From [Erwinia] mediterraneensis (lineage in GTDB: Bacteria; Pseudomonadota; Gammaproteobacteria; Enterobacterales; Enterobacteriaceae), in the NCBI RefSeq assembly GCF_900604315.1, contig NZ_LR026979.1:62001-126000 (forward strand): 64,000 nucleotides of DNA, read 5' to 3'. Of this stretch, positions 8,333-17,338 are shown in pieces; the first letter of the stretch is position 1; every line of letters begins with the position of its first letter. The notes under the pieces are model-generated. The model was not told the DNA's origin. It saw only the letters and a list, made by a program, of their open reading frames with translations, and did no database searches. Made by a program: the position numbers and the translations under genes.

Positions 8333-9262
8333 CTATGCCAGTAAACCAGACTGTTGCAGGCGCTGATAGATCAGACTGATCGCCTGCTTAACATGCGGCG
8401 TGTCCGCCATCTCCTGACGCAGATAAATGCCAGCGATCGCCCGGCTGTTCTCCTGCGTTAAAGACAAGGGAACAATATGATAACGTTTAAAATAGTCCGC
8501 GAGGCACGAGGGGTAAGGCATAATAGCGTTGGTATCATGCATAATGTCCATGGCGGCCAGCAAGCAGTTAGTGGAATAAATAACGCGTTCCGACAGATGG
8601 TACTGTTTACGTTCGCGTCTTTTGGGCTGCATATCATCAATAATATGCTGATGACGCACTGCATCGGGACTCATAATGACATAAGGGTAATCACGGATTT
8701 TTTCCGGGCTCAGGGGTAAATTGAGTAACGGGTGACCCGCACAGACAAACAAGTTATTTTCGGTACTAAACAGAGGCATAAAAATAATGCCGGGTTTAGG
8801 ATTAATTCCCTGGATTTCATGACCAACAAAGAAATCAATATCTCCACTTAACAATAAATCCATCAGCCAGAGGTGATTACCCAAATCGGCATGCATGCTG
8901 GCTGCGGGATAACGCTGGCGATAGTCAGCAAAGGCTTGTTTTACAAAAAGATGCCACCAGGCATGACCGCTACCGATACGCAGACTCTGCTTCTGGCGCG
9001 CCTTAATAAAAGCCATTTTCATCAGGGTATTATCATAAATACGCTGCATCATGCGTCCCTGCTCCAGCAATAATTCGCCGTACTCTGTTAATTTCACGCC
9101 GTTTGAGGTGCGCTCAAGTAATTTAACCCCCATGTTTTCTTCCAGTTTTTTCATATTATGAGTCAGTGTCGGCTGGCTCAGACAGAGCTTATTTGCAGCC
9201 TGACTCACATTTTTGAAAGTCGCAACTTCGATGAACTGACGCAGAATTTTATCCATGATCAC
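8333..9262 (-). CDS. palR: LysR-family regulator of the pal-like cluster (PalR-like)
   Basis: A 309-residue LTTR with an N-terminal HTH (VSQAANKLCLSQPTLTHNMKKLE) and an effector domain. Starts at 9262 or 9256 are both possible; no strong ribosome site separates them. It is divergent from an ABC sugar importer plus two GH13 glucosidases, the same arrangement as palR in the Erwinia rhapontici palatinose cluster, where palatinose induces and sucrose represses the uptake genes. The name rests on this synteny rather than a computed match. Confidence 0.6.
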   Translation of the reverse strand: MIMDKILRQFIEVATFKNVSQAANKLCLSQPTLTHNMKKLEENMGVKLLERTSNGVKLTEYGELLLEQGRMMQRIYDNTLMKMAFIKARQKQSLRIGSGHAWWHLFVKQAFADYRQRYPAASMHADLGNHLWLMDLLLSGDIDFFVGHEIQGINPKPGIIFMPLFSTENNLFVCAGHPLLNLPLSPEKIRDYPYVIMSPDAVRHQHIIDDMQPKRRERKQYHLSERVIYSTNCLLAAMDIMHDTNAIMPYPSCLADYFKRYHIVPLSLTQENSRAIAGIYLRQEMADTPHVKQAISLIYQRLQQSGLLA

Positions 9263-9278
9263 ATTTCGTATGAGAAGT

Positions 9279-9293
9279 ATAGATAAACTCTAT
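9279..9293. promoter_or_regulatory. LysR box upstream of pal-like operon
   Basis: ATAG-N7-CTAT, a textbook LTTR recognition box (T-N11-A inside a dyad), lies in the 185-bp divergent region, 17 bp from the regulator start. Confidence 0.6.
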
Positions 9294-9447
9294 ATCACGG
9301 CAGGGAAAAATAATTTCTGTCAAATATCACGATCCTATAACTTCTTTTTTTGCCGGTGCGGGTTATACCAGGCGTTCTGAACGCAGAGTTCGGCATAGCT
9401 GAATGTTCTCTCTGCATACTTTTCTGGACGGTAACGGAAGAGAAGAG

Positions 9448-10716
9448 ATGAAAAAACTGATAATGACAGTGATGGCAACGGCACTGAGCTCCGCTTTTTC
9501 CCAGGCTTACGCCGATATGTTACGCATGGAGTGTCCGTCGACGCCAGGAGGCAAAGAGTATTGCCAGTATGTAAAACAACGCTTCGAGGCGGCCAGCCCG
9601 GGAAACACCTTACAATTCGTCGACTTACCGCCCGCTTCCGATGAAAAGCTGGCGCTGCTGCAGCAACTGTTTGCTGCACGTGATGAAAGCGCTATCGATC
9701 TGTTCCAGGCGGATACGGTATGGATTGGTCTGCTGGATAAAAACACCCTCGACCTGACGGATCACGTAGCGGATATCAAAGACGCCTTTTTCCCCGGCGC
9801 CTGGCAGAACGACATGGTAAACGGACGGGTAAAAGCCGTGCCTTCTTACCTTGATGCCGGGGCGCTCTACTACCGCAAAGATTTACTGGATAAGTACAAC
9901 GAGAAACCCCCCACCACCTGGGATGAGCTGACGCGCATCGCTACCCGCATCCAGCAGGCCGAGCGTGAGGCGGGCCACAAGAATTTCTGGGGAATGGTGT
10001 TTCAGGGGAAATCCTATGAGGGCCTGACCTGTAACGCGCTGGAGTGGATTGACTCTTATAACGGCGGCACCTTTATCGACAGCAACGGCAAGGTCACGAT
10101 TAACAACCCCGCAGCAGCGAAGGCGCTGGATATGGCTGCAGGCTGGATCGGAAAAATCGCACCGCCGGGCGTGCTTGGTTACAAAGAAGAGGAGTCACGC
10201 GCGGTATTCCAGAACGGGGACGCGCTCTTTATGCGTAACTGGCCTTATGCATACGTCCTGAGTCAGGGCGATGACAGTTCCATCAAGGGCAAGGTTGGCG
10301 TGATGTCGCCGCCCAAAGGCGAAGGGGGTAAATCGGTCAGTACCCTTGGCGGCTGGCAGTGGTCAATCAACGCGGCCAGCAAAAATCCTGAGCTGGCGAT
10401 TTCACTGTTGAAAATGGTGAGCGACAGCGAATCGCAGAAGATGGCACAGAAGCTGCTGGGTTACGCGCCAACGCGCGTGGCGCTCTACGAAGATAAAGAA
10501 GTGCTGGAACGCGCCCCCTATCTGGCGGAGTTCAGGCAGATCTTTATTGACGCCGTGCCACGCCCGGCGACGCAGACCAAAAGCCAGTACGCCAGAGTCT
10601 CCAATGCGATCTTCAATGCCACTTTTGATGTGCTGCGCGGTCGCACCGATGGCAAGAAAGCGGTTGCCGATTTAGAGCAGCGGCTGAATCGCATTAAAGG
10701 CAGAGACTGGCGTTAA
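9448..10716 (+). CDS. palE: ABC sugar importer, periplasmic binding protein (PalE-like)
   Basis: A 422-residue family 1 solute-binding protein (MalE/ThuE type). A signal peptide ends near residues 24-25 (Ala-Tyr-Ala-Asp). The mature part has typical features: LFQADTVWIGLLD, KAVPSYLDAGALYYRKDLLDKY and PPTTWDEL. The ATG at 9448 follows GGAAGAGAAGAG; an earlier in-frame start at 9403 would hide the signal peptide. It captures an alpha-glucoside for the permeases encoded next. Neighbouring genes suggest sucrose isomers (isomaltulose, trehalulose), but trehalose or maltose cannot be excluded. Confidence 0.75.
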   Translation: MKKLIMTVMATALSSAFSQAYADMLRMECPSTPGGKEYCQYVKQRFEAASPGNTLQFVDLPPASDEKLALLQQLFAARDESAIDLFQADTVWIGLLDKNTLDLTDHVADIKDAFFPGAWQNDMVNGRVKAVPSYLDAGALYYRKDLLDKYNEKPPTTWDELTRIATRIQQAEREAGHKNFWGMVFQGKSYEGLTCNALEWIDSYNGGTFIDSNGKVTINNPAAAKALDMAAGWIGKIAPPGVLGYKEEESRAVFQNGDALFMRNWPYAYVLSQGDDSSIKGKVGVMSPPKGEGGKSVSTLGGWQWSINAASKNPELAISLLKMVSDSESQKMAQKLLGYAPTRVALYEDKEVLERAPYLAEFRQIFIDAVPRPATQTKSQYARVSNAIFNATFDVLRGRTDGKKAVADLEQRLNRIKGRDWR

Positions 10717-10806
10717 GTTGCGGTTACCGCTCCGGGCTGGCCTGTAGGCAGGCTGGCCCGGTTGTCCCGGAGTATTGCTGCGTCGTTAACAGTCTGGAGT
10801 CGTGTA

Positions 10807-11811
10807 ATGAAACGGTATACGCAAACCTTAGCGCCGCCCGATGCCGCTGCCGGGCCATCCCACAAGCCTGTGCTGTCTGACAAGCCAACCCGCAGGAAAC
10901 TGAACTTTCAGCGACGACGCAGCCGCATTGCCTGGTGGCTGGTTGCTCCGGCTTTGCTGCTGCTGATCCTGGTGGCAGGCTGGCCGCTGTTTCGCACGCT
11001 GTTTTTCAGCTTTACCGATGCCAGGCTGGACGCCCCCCAGGATTACAGTTTCATTGGCTTCGATAATTATCTTACCCTGGCGGAAGATGGCCGCTATGGT
11101 GTGCTGGCCGATCCGCTCTGGTGGCGTGCGGTCATGAATACCCTGTGGTTCACGGTGCTTTCTGTGTCCGCAGAACTGGTGCTGGGGATGTTACTGGCGC
11201 TGCTGATGAATCAGAAATTCCGTGGACAGAGTCTGGTGCGGACGGCCGTGCTGGTGCCCTGGGCGATTCCGACTATCGTAACGGCAAAAATGTGGGGCTG
11301 GATGTTCCACGATCAGTATGGTGTGGTGAACGATCTGCTCAACAAATTTGGCTTTATTGATGGGCATCCGGCCTGGCTGGCGGAGCCTTCGCTCTCGATG
11401 TGGGCGGTGGTGATCACCGATGTCTGGAAAACCACCCCCTTTATGGCGTTGATGTTGCTGGCGGCGCTGCAGCTGATTCCGGGCGATCTCTATGAGGCGG
11501 CCAGAGTGGACGGTGCCAGCGCCTGGCACCGCTTCCGCCGCATCACCCTGCCGCTGATTATGCCGGCGATGATTGTCGCGCTGATTTTCCGCGCCATGGA
11601 TGCCATGCGGGTGTTCGATCTGATCTATGTACTGACGTCCAACAGTGAGGCGACTCAGTCCGTCTCCAGCTACGCGCGCGACCAGATCATGAGCTATCAG
11701 GATATGGGCAGCGGGTCTGCCGCTTCGGTGCTGGTATTTATGCTGGTAGCCGGGGTTGCCGCCTGTTTCCTCTGGGTCTCACGCCTGAACGACAGGGAGG
11801 AACGATCATGA
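10807..11811 (+). CDS. palF: ABC sugar importer, permease (PalF-like)
   Basis: A 334-residue MalF-type inner-membrane permease. An Arg-rich cytoplasmic N-terminus is followed by about six helices. The EAA loop that contacts the ATPase reads EAARVDGASAWHRFRRITLP. ATG at 10807 is preferred (CTGGAG at 10794-10799) over an upstream TTG at 10762. The stop codon overlaps the next start by 4 bp, so translation of the two permeases is coupled. Confidence 0.75.
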   Translation: MKRYTQTLAPPDAAAGPSHKPVLSDKPTRRKLNFQRRRSRIAWWLVAPALLLLILVAGWPLFRTLFFSFTDARLDAPQDYSFIGFDNYLTLAEDGRYGVLADPLWWRAVMNTLWFTVLSVSAELVLGMLLALLMNQKFRGQSLVRTAVLVPWAIPTIVTAKMWGWMFHDQYGVVNDLLNKFGFIDGHPAWLAEPSLSMWAVVITDVWKTTPFMALMLLAALQLIPGDLYEAARVDGASAWHRFRRITLPLIMPAMIVALIFRAMDAMRVFDLIYVLTSNSEATQSVSSYARDQIMSYQDMGSGSAASVLVFMLVAGVAACFLWVSRLNDREERS

Positions 11812-12653
11812 AAATGAGCAATGCGCAGCGCCAGAGATGGCACAAAATCGTGTTGTATAGCGGCGCGCTGCTGGCCTGCGTCTTTTGTGTTTTTCCCTTC
11901 TATTACGCCATGCTGACCTCGCTTCGCTCCGGCCAGGCGCTGTTTCAGGTGCACTACTGGCTGAGCGATTTTCACTGGAGCAACTATGTGACGGCGCTGC
12001 TGGATAACGGTATCGCCCGCAGCCTGTTGAACTCGTTTGCGGTCGCGACCCTGACCGTGGGGATCTGTCTGCTGGTCTCGATCACCGCGGCCTTTGCGCT
12101 GGCGCGCATCTCCTTTCGCGGGCGTAAATTTCTGCTGTTCACCATCCTGTGCGTTTCAATGTTTCCACAGGTGGCGGTGCTGTCGGGGATGTTTGAGCTG
12201 GTGCGCTTTCTGGGCCTCTATGACTCGCTGGGCGCGCTGGTGCTTTCCTACACCACCTTTTCACTGCCCTTTACGGTTTGGGTGCTGACCACCTTTATGC
12301 GATCGATGCCGGTAGAGCTGGAGGAAGCGGCGATCGTCGACGGTGCCAGCACCTGGGTGATTATCAGTCGCGTGTTTGCGCCGATCATGGGCCCTGCGCT
12401 GGTTACTACCGGCCTGCTGGCATTTATCGGCGCCTGGAACGAGTTCATGTTTGCGCTGACCTTCATTATCAGCAGCGGCAAACGCACCGTACCGGTGGCA
12501 ATCGGCATGTTTCAGGGCACTTCACAGTATGAGCTTCCCTGGGGAAGCATTATGGCGGCATCGGTGGTGGTTACGCTGCCGATCATTATCCTGGTACTGA
12601 TTTTCCAGAAACGTATCGTCAGCGGCCTGACCAGTGGCGCGGTGAAAGGCTAA
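11808..12653 (+). CDS. palG: ABC sugar importer, permease (PalG-like)
   Basis: A 281-residue MalG-type permease with six predicted helices and the EAA motif EEAAIVDGASTWVIISRVFAP. It forms the membrane channel with the preceding permease and follows it with a 4-bp overlap. In the E. rhapontici cluster a palH gene lies between palG and palK; here only 79 bp separate this gene from the ATPase, so palH is absent. Confidence 0.75.
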   Translation: MKMSNAQRQRWHKIVLYSGALLACVFCVFPFYYAMLTSLRSGQALFQVHYWLSDFHWSNYVTALLDNGIARSLLNSFAVATLTVGICLLVSITAAFALARISFRGRKFLLFTILCVSMFPQVAVLSGMFELVRFLGLYDSLGALVLSYTTFSLPFTVWVLTTFMRSMPVELEEAAIVDGASTWVIISRVFAPIMGPALVTTGLLAFIGAWNEFMFALTFIISSGKRTVPVAIGMFQGTSQYELPWGSIMAASVVVTLPIIILVLIFQKRIVSGLTSGAVKG

Positions 12654-12732
12654 GGCCAGCGCAGGCTGAACACAGCGGAACCCGCATGTGGGTTATCTCT
12701 GATAGGTGAACAATGTAAACAGGAAGCGAACA

Positions 12733-13848
12733 ATGGCACAGTTAACGCTGCAAAAATTGCAAAAGCGCTACGGCAAATCCGCCGAGGTGATTAAATCGCT
12801 GGATTTACAGGTTAACAGCGGGGAGTTCGTGGTGATCGTCGGGCCTTCCGGCTGCGGTAAATCGACGCTGCTACGGATGATCGCCGGTCTGGAGGAGATC
12901 AGCAGCGGCGGCATGTATATCGATGATACCTGTGTCAACGACGATACGCCGGCAGAGCGCGGCATCGGCATGGTCTTTCAATCTTATGCGCTCTATCCCC
13001 ATATGAGCGTCTATAAAAATATGGCGTTCGCGCTGGAACTGGCGGGCTACTCCGCTGAGGAGATCGATGCGCGGGTACGCGCCAGTGCACGGATTCTGCA
13101 GCTGGAGCCGTTGCTGGATCGGCGTCCCAAAGATCTCTCCGGCGGTCAGCGGCAGCGGGTCGCCATTGGCCGCGCCATCGTGCGCGAACCTAAACTGTTT
13201 CTGTTTGATGAACCGCTCTCAAACCTTGATGCCTCGTTACGGGTGCAGATGCGCATGGAAATTGCCGCCCTGCATAAACGGCTGGGAGCCACCATTATTT
13301 ACGTGACGCACGATCAGGTCGAGGCGATGACGCTGGCGGATCGCATCGTGGTGCTGAACAAAGGCAATATTGAGCAGGTAGGCACGCCGCTGGAGCTCTA
13401 CGACAGTCCGGCCAATGAGTTTGTCGCTCAGTTCATCGGTTCGCCGCGCATGAACCTGATCCCGGCAACGCTCAAACGTAGCGGAAAGCAGCAAAGCGTG
13501 GTTCTGCTGGATAACGGCAAAGAGTTGCTGTTGCCGGTAGTGACGCCGCCAGAGGCGGAAGGACAGCGCGTGAAGCTGGGGATCCGTCCTGAGCATATCC
13601 AGTTAAGCCATACGCAGGAGTGTGAATACCAGGGTGAAGTGATGTTTGTGGAGCATATGGGCAATGAATCCTGGCTTTACCTGGATAACGGCAACGCCAG
13701 CGATCCCTGGGTGGCGCGCAACCCGCAACGCTCACTAACGGTGACTGGCGAAAGCGTGGGCATTCGCTTACCGGTTGAGTGCTGTTATCTCTTCAGCCAC
13801 GACGGCTACGCATTTCAACGCCTGCCCACTTCCAAACAGACGCATTAA
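12733..13848 (+). CDS. palK: ABC sugar importer, ATP-binding protein (PalK-like)
   Basis: A 371-residue MalK/UgpC-type ATPase. Walker [10 protein letters not shown] is near residue 38, the signature LSGGQRQRV near 135, Walker [13 protein letters not shown] near 160, and the switch His in THDQVEA. The C-terminal MalK-like regulatory/OB domain follows ([11 protein letters not shown]). ATG at 12733 is preferred over GTG at 12706, since the domain begins directly with [13 protein letters not shown]. It powers uptake through the two permeases. Such ATPases are often shared between several sugar importers. Confidence 0.8.
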   Translation: MAQLTLQKLQKRYGKSAEVIKSLDLQVNSGEFVVIVGPSGCGKSTLLRMIAGLEEISSGGMYIDDTCVNDDTPAERGIGMVFQSYALYPHMSVYKNMAFALELAGYSAEEIDARVRASARILQLEPLLDRRPKDLSGGQRQRVAIGRAIVREPKLFLFDEPLSNLDASLRVQMRMEIAALHKRLGATIIYVTHDQVEAMTLADRIVVLNKGNIEQVGTPLELYDSPANEFVAQFIGSPRMNLIPATLKRSGKQQSVVLLDNGKELLLPVVTPPEAEGQRVKLGIRPEHIQLSHTQECEYQGEVMFVEHMGNESWLYLDNGNASDPWVARNPQRSLTVTGESVGIRLPVECCYLFSHDGYAFQRLPTSKQTH

Positions 13849-13878
13849 CTTTTTTAATTGCGAAGGGAACCCGAAAAC

Positions 13879-15537
13879 ATGCAGCCGGTAACAGACAAGA
13901 AATGGTGGCATAACGCGGTAGTTTATCAGATCTACCCGCGCAGCTTTATGGACAGTAACGATGACGGCATTGGCGATTTACCCGGCATCATCAGCAAACT
14001 CGATTATCTGCAGCAGCTGGGGATTAACGTTATCTGGCTCTCGCCGGTATTTCGCTCGCCCATGGACGATAACGGTTACGATATTTCCGACTATCAGGAT
14101 ATCGCTCCGGAATTCGGCACCCTGGCGGATATGGAACAGCTGATTGCCGAGGCGGCCCGGCGCGATATCCGCATCCTGATGGATCTGGTGGTCAATCACA
14201 CCTCGGATGAACATCCCTGGTTTATTGAGGCGAGAAAATCGAAGGATAACCCCTGGCGTGATTTCTATATCTGGCGGGGTCCCGCGCCGGACGGCGGGCC
14301 GCCAAATGATTATCGTTCGAACTTCGGCGGCAGCGGCTGGGAGTACGATGAAACCACCGGCGAATATTATCTGCATCAGTTTACCCGTCGGCAACCGGAC
14401 CTGAACTGGGAAAACCCCCGGGTGCAGCAGGAAGTGCACAAAATGATGAACTGGTGGCTGGATAAAGGCATTGGCGGTTTCCGGATGGACGTGATCGATC
14501 TGATCGGTAAAGAGGTGGATAAGCAGATCATGGCTGACGGGGCGAATCTCCATCCGCTGTTACAGCAAATGAATCGCGCGACTTTTGGGCATCGCGATGT
14601 GCTGACGGTGGGGGAAACGTGGAGCGCGACGCCGGAAAGCGCGCGTCTCTATTCCGATCCGGCGCGTGAAGAACTGTCGATGGTGTTCCAGTTCGAACAT
14701 ATTGTGCAGACCTGGGATGCGCAACGGGGCAAATGGCGCAGCGCACCTTTTGATCTGATGCGCTTTAAATCGGTGATGGATAAATGGCAGGTCGGGCTGG
14801 CGAAATGCGGCTGGAACTCACTGTTCTGGAACAATCACGACCTGCCGCGCGCCGTGTCGAAATTTGGCGATGACGAACGTTATCGGGTTGAGTCGGCCAA
14901 ACTGCTGGGCACTGTGCTGCATGGTCTGAAGGGAACGCCCTATATCTATCAGGGTGAAGAGATTGGCATGACCAATGTGCGCTTCGAAACGCTGGAAGCG
15001 TATCGGGATGTGGAGAGTCATAATTTCTACCGTGAGTTTATCGCCAGCGGCGTGCCACACGAGGAGATGATGGCGGGCATCCATGCCAATGGCCGGGATA
15101 ACGCCCGCACCCCGGTGCAGTGGAACCGGGAAAAACATGCCGGTTTTACCGGCGGCGATCCCTGGATAGGGGTAAACCCCAACTACCAGGAGATTAATGT
15201 TGAGGCGGCGCTGCAGGACCCTGACTCGGTTTTCTACCACTACCAGCGACTGGTTCAGCTGCGCAAAAAGTATGACATTCTGGTGTATGGTGATTACCAG
15301 CTGCTGCTGGCGGAGCATCCACAAATTTTCGCTTACCAGCGTACGCTGGATGAACAGCGGCTGATGGTGTTTGCCAACTTTTCTGGTGAGCCGGTAGAGC
15401 TGGCGCTGCCGCAAACGCTGCGCCATCTGGCGGGAGAGTGCCTGATCGCCAACTACAGTCCGCGCAACGGCTGGCAGGACCGTCTGTCACTACAGCCGTG
15501 GGAAGCATTTATGCTGCTGTTGCGCCAGCCTCAGTAA
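13879..15537 (+). CDS. palQ: GH13 alpha-glucosidase, alpha-1,6 type (PalQ-like)
   Basis: A 552-residue cytoplasmic GH13 (subfamily 31-like) hydrolase. Catalytic residues: Asp204 (FRMDVID), Glu246 (TVGETW) and Asp321 (NNHDLPR). The residue after the nucleophile is Val, which in this group marks alpha-1,6 specificity, as for isomaltose or isomaltulose. The RLDRD product-specificity motif of sucrose isomerases is absent, so it should hydrolyse rather than isomerise. It follows palK by 30 bp in the operon. ATG at 13879 gives the normal N-terminus. Expected role: cleaving imported isomaltulose to glucose and fructose. Confidence 0.75.
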   Translation: MQPVTDKKWWHNAVVYQIYPRSFMDSNDDGIGDLPGIISKLDYLQQLGINVIWLSPVFRSPMDDNGYDISDYQDIAPEFGTLADMEQLIAEAARRDIRILMDLVVNHTSDEHPWFIEARKSKDNPWRDFYIWRGPAPDGGPPNDYRSNFGGSGWEYDETTGEYYLHQFTRRQPDLNWENPRVQQEVHKMMNWWLDKGIGGFRMDVIDLIGKEVDKQIMADGANLHPLLQQMNRATFGHRDVLTVGETWSATPESARLYSDPAREELSMVFQFEHIVQTWDAQRGKWRSAPFDLMRFKSVMDKWQVGLAKCGWNSLFWNNHDLPRAVSKFGDDERYRVESAKLLGTVLHGLKGTPYIYQGEEIGMTNVRFETLEAYRDVESHNFYREFIASGVPHEEMMAGIHANGRDNARTPVQWNREKHAGFTGGDPWIGVNPNYQEINVEAALQDPDSVFYHYQRLVQLRKKYDILVYGDYQLLLAEHPQIFAYQRTLDEQRLMVFANFSGEPVELALPQTLRHLAGECLIANYSPRNGWQDRLSLQPWEAFMLLLRQPQ

Positions 15538-15562
15538 AAATAGCTGTTATGTTCTCGCTCAT

Positions 15563-15587
15563 GCCGTTGCCCGTGTCGGGCAGCGGC
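15563..15587 (+). terminator. Hairpin between the two glucosidase genes
   Basis: An 11-bp stem with one G-U pair and a 3-nt loop, followed by TGTTTTGT. It may attenuate the last gene or protect upstream mRNA rather than end the operon. Confidence 0.4.
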
Positions 15588-15611
15588 TGTTTTGTCTGAC
15601 AAGGAAAATCT

Positions 15612-17291
15612 ATGCCCACAGAACTTACCCCTGCCCCGCAGAAAATGTGGTGGAAAGAAGCCGTTGCCTATCAGATTTACCCGCGCAGTTTTATGGACAG
15701 CAACGATGACGGGATTGGTGATCTGAACGGGATCACCAGCAAACTGGATTATCTGCAGGATTTAGGCATTGATGTCATCTGGATCTGCCCGATGTACCAG
15801 TCCCCCAATGACGATAATGGCTATGACATCAGTGATTATCAGGCCATTATGGCGGAATTCGGCACCATGGCCGATTTTGACCGTTTACTGCATGAAGTGC
15901 ATGCGCGCGGCATGCGTCTGATTATCGATCTGGTCGTTAATCATACCTCCGACGAGCATCCCTGGTTTCTCGAATCACGCTCAGCCAAAGATCATCCCAA
16001 ACGCGACTGGTATATCTGGCGTGACGGTAAAAATGGCGCTGAGCCGAACAACTGGGAAAGTATCTTTAAAGGCTCGGCCTGGAAAAAAGATGAGCTTACC
16101 GGGCAATACTTTCTCCATCTGTTCTCTGCGCGTCAGCCCGACCTCAACTGGGATAATGCAGAAATGCGCCATGCCATCTATGAGATGATGCGCTGGTGGC
16201 TGGACAAGGGCATCGACGGATTCCGCATTGATGCCATCTGCCATATGAAAAAAGAGCCTACGCTGGCGGACCTGCCCAATCCTCAGGGGTTGCGTTACGT
16301 TCCCTCTTTTCCCAGCCACCTTAATTACGACGGCCTGTTTGATTATGTGGATGAGATCTGCCAGGAAGTCTTCAATCATTACGACATCATGACTGTCGGC
16401 GAGGTCAACGGTGCGTCGCCGGAGCAGGCGGAAGAGTGGGTCGGTGAGCAGCGCGGGCGGCTGAATATGATTTTCCAGTTTGAGCATGTCCGGCTGTGGG
16501 AAACTACCAGCCCGGATAAACTGGATCTTGGCGCGCTGCGCGAAATTTTTACCCGCTGGCAAAACGCGCTGGAAAACCGTGGCTGGAATGCGCTCTATGT
16601 AGAAAATCACGATGTGCCGCGCGTCATCTCCAAATGGGGCGATACCGGACGCTACTGGCGCGAAAGTGCCACTGCCATTGCGGCAATGTATTTCCTGATG
16701 CAGGGCACCCCCTTTATTTATCAGGGCCAGGAGATTGGGATGACCAATACCCGTTTTGCCAGCCTGGGTGATTTTAACGATGTCTCAGCGCGCAATTATG
16801 CCGCTGAACTGCAACAGCAGGGCATGAGCGACGCGGAAATTATCGCGTTCCTCGGCAGTATCGGGCGCGACAATTCACGCACCCCGATGCAGTGGGATGA
16901 CAGCCCCTATGCCGGTTTCAGTCATGCCGCGCCCTGGCTCAATGTAAATCCGAACTACACCCGGATCAATGTGGCGCGTCAGCAGCAGGAACCTGATTCG
17001 GTACTTAACTTCTATCGTGCGCTGATCCGTCTGCGCAAAAGCGAGCCGGCGCTGGTGTACGGGCGTTATCAGCTGCAGATGGCTACTCATCCGCAAATCT
17101 ACGCTTATACGCGCACGCTGGATGAGGCGCAGTTACTGATTCTCTGTAACCTGAGCGGGGAGGCAGCGCGCTGTGAGGCGCAGGCGATGCCGGCAGAGAC
17201 GCTGACACCGCTGTTGTCAAACTACCCTGGGGTGCAGGAGCACCTCGTCTTACAACCTTATGAGGCGCGGGTCTACCGACTGGAGCGTTAA
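15612..17291 (+). CDS. palZ: GH13 alpha-glucosidase (PalZ-like)
   Basis: A 559-residue GH13 hydrolase related to the preceding gene. Catalytic residues: Asp207 (FRIDAICHMKKEP), Glu264 (TVGEVN) and Asp334 (ENHDVPR). The residue after the nucleophile is Ala, not Val, which predicts a linkage preference other than alpha-1,6, for example trehalulose, sucrose or alpha-1,4 substrates. RLDRD is absent. Position and strand match palZ, the last gene of the E. rhapontici operon. The pair would let the cell use several isomers imported by one transporter. Confidence 0.7.
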   Translation: MPTELTPAPQKMWWKEAVAYQIYPRSFMDSNDDGIGDLNGITSKLDYLQDLGIDVIWICPMYQSPNDDNGYDISDYQAIMAEFGTMADFDRLLHEVHARGMRLIIDLVVNHTSDEHPWFLESRSAKDHPKRDWYIWRDGKNGAEPNNWESIFKGSAWKKDELTGQYFLHLFSARQPDLNWDNAEMRHAIYEMMRWWLDKGIDGFRIDAICHMKKEPTLADLPNPQGLRYVPSFPSHLNYDGLFDYVDEICQEVFNHYDIMTVGEVNGASPEQAEEWVGEQRGRLNMIFQFEHVRLWETTSPDKLDLGALREIFTRWQNALENRGWNALYVENHDVPRVISKWGDTGRYWRESATAIAAMYFLMQGTPFIYQGQEIGMTNTRFASLGDFNDVSARNYAAELQQQGMSDAEIIAFLGSIGRDNSRTPMQWDDSPYAGFSHAAPWLNVNPNYTRINVARQQQEPDSVLNFYRALIRLRKSEPALVYGRYQLQMATHPQIYAYTRTLDEAQLLILCNLSGEAARCEAQAMPAETLTPLLSNYPGVQEHLVLQPYEARVYRLER

Positions 17292-17300
17292 AAATAACTT

Positions 17301-17324
17301 GCCGGGCCGTTTCCACGGCCCGGC
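17301..17324. terminator. Bidirectional terminator, pal-like operon / nicT
   Basis: Perfect 10-bp stem (17301-17310 with 17315-17324) and a TTCC loop between convergent genes. On the minus strand it is followed by a T-rich stretch (AAGTTATTTTT), so it best serves the MFS gene; plus-strand function is plausible. Confidence 0.75.
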
Positions 17325-17338
17325 TGTGTGTTGGTCAA

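Noticed and set aside
13879-17291. Reading either GH13 gene as a sucrose isomerase (palI)
   Set aside because: Both lack the RLDRD product-specificity motif and fit hydrolase positions in the operon.
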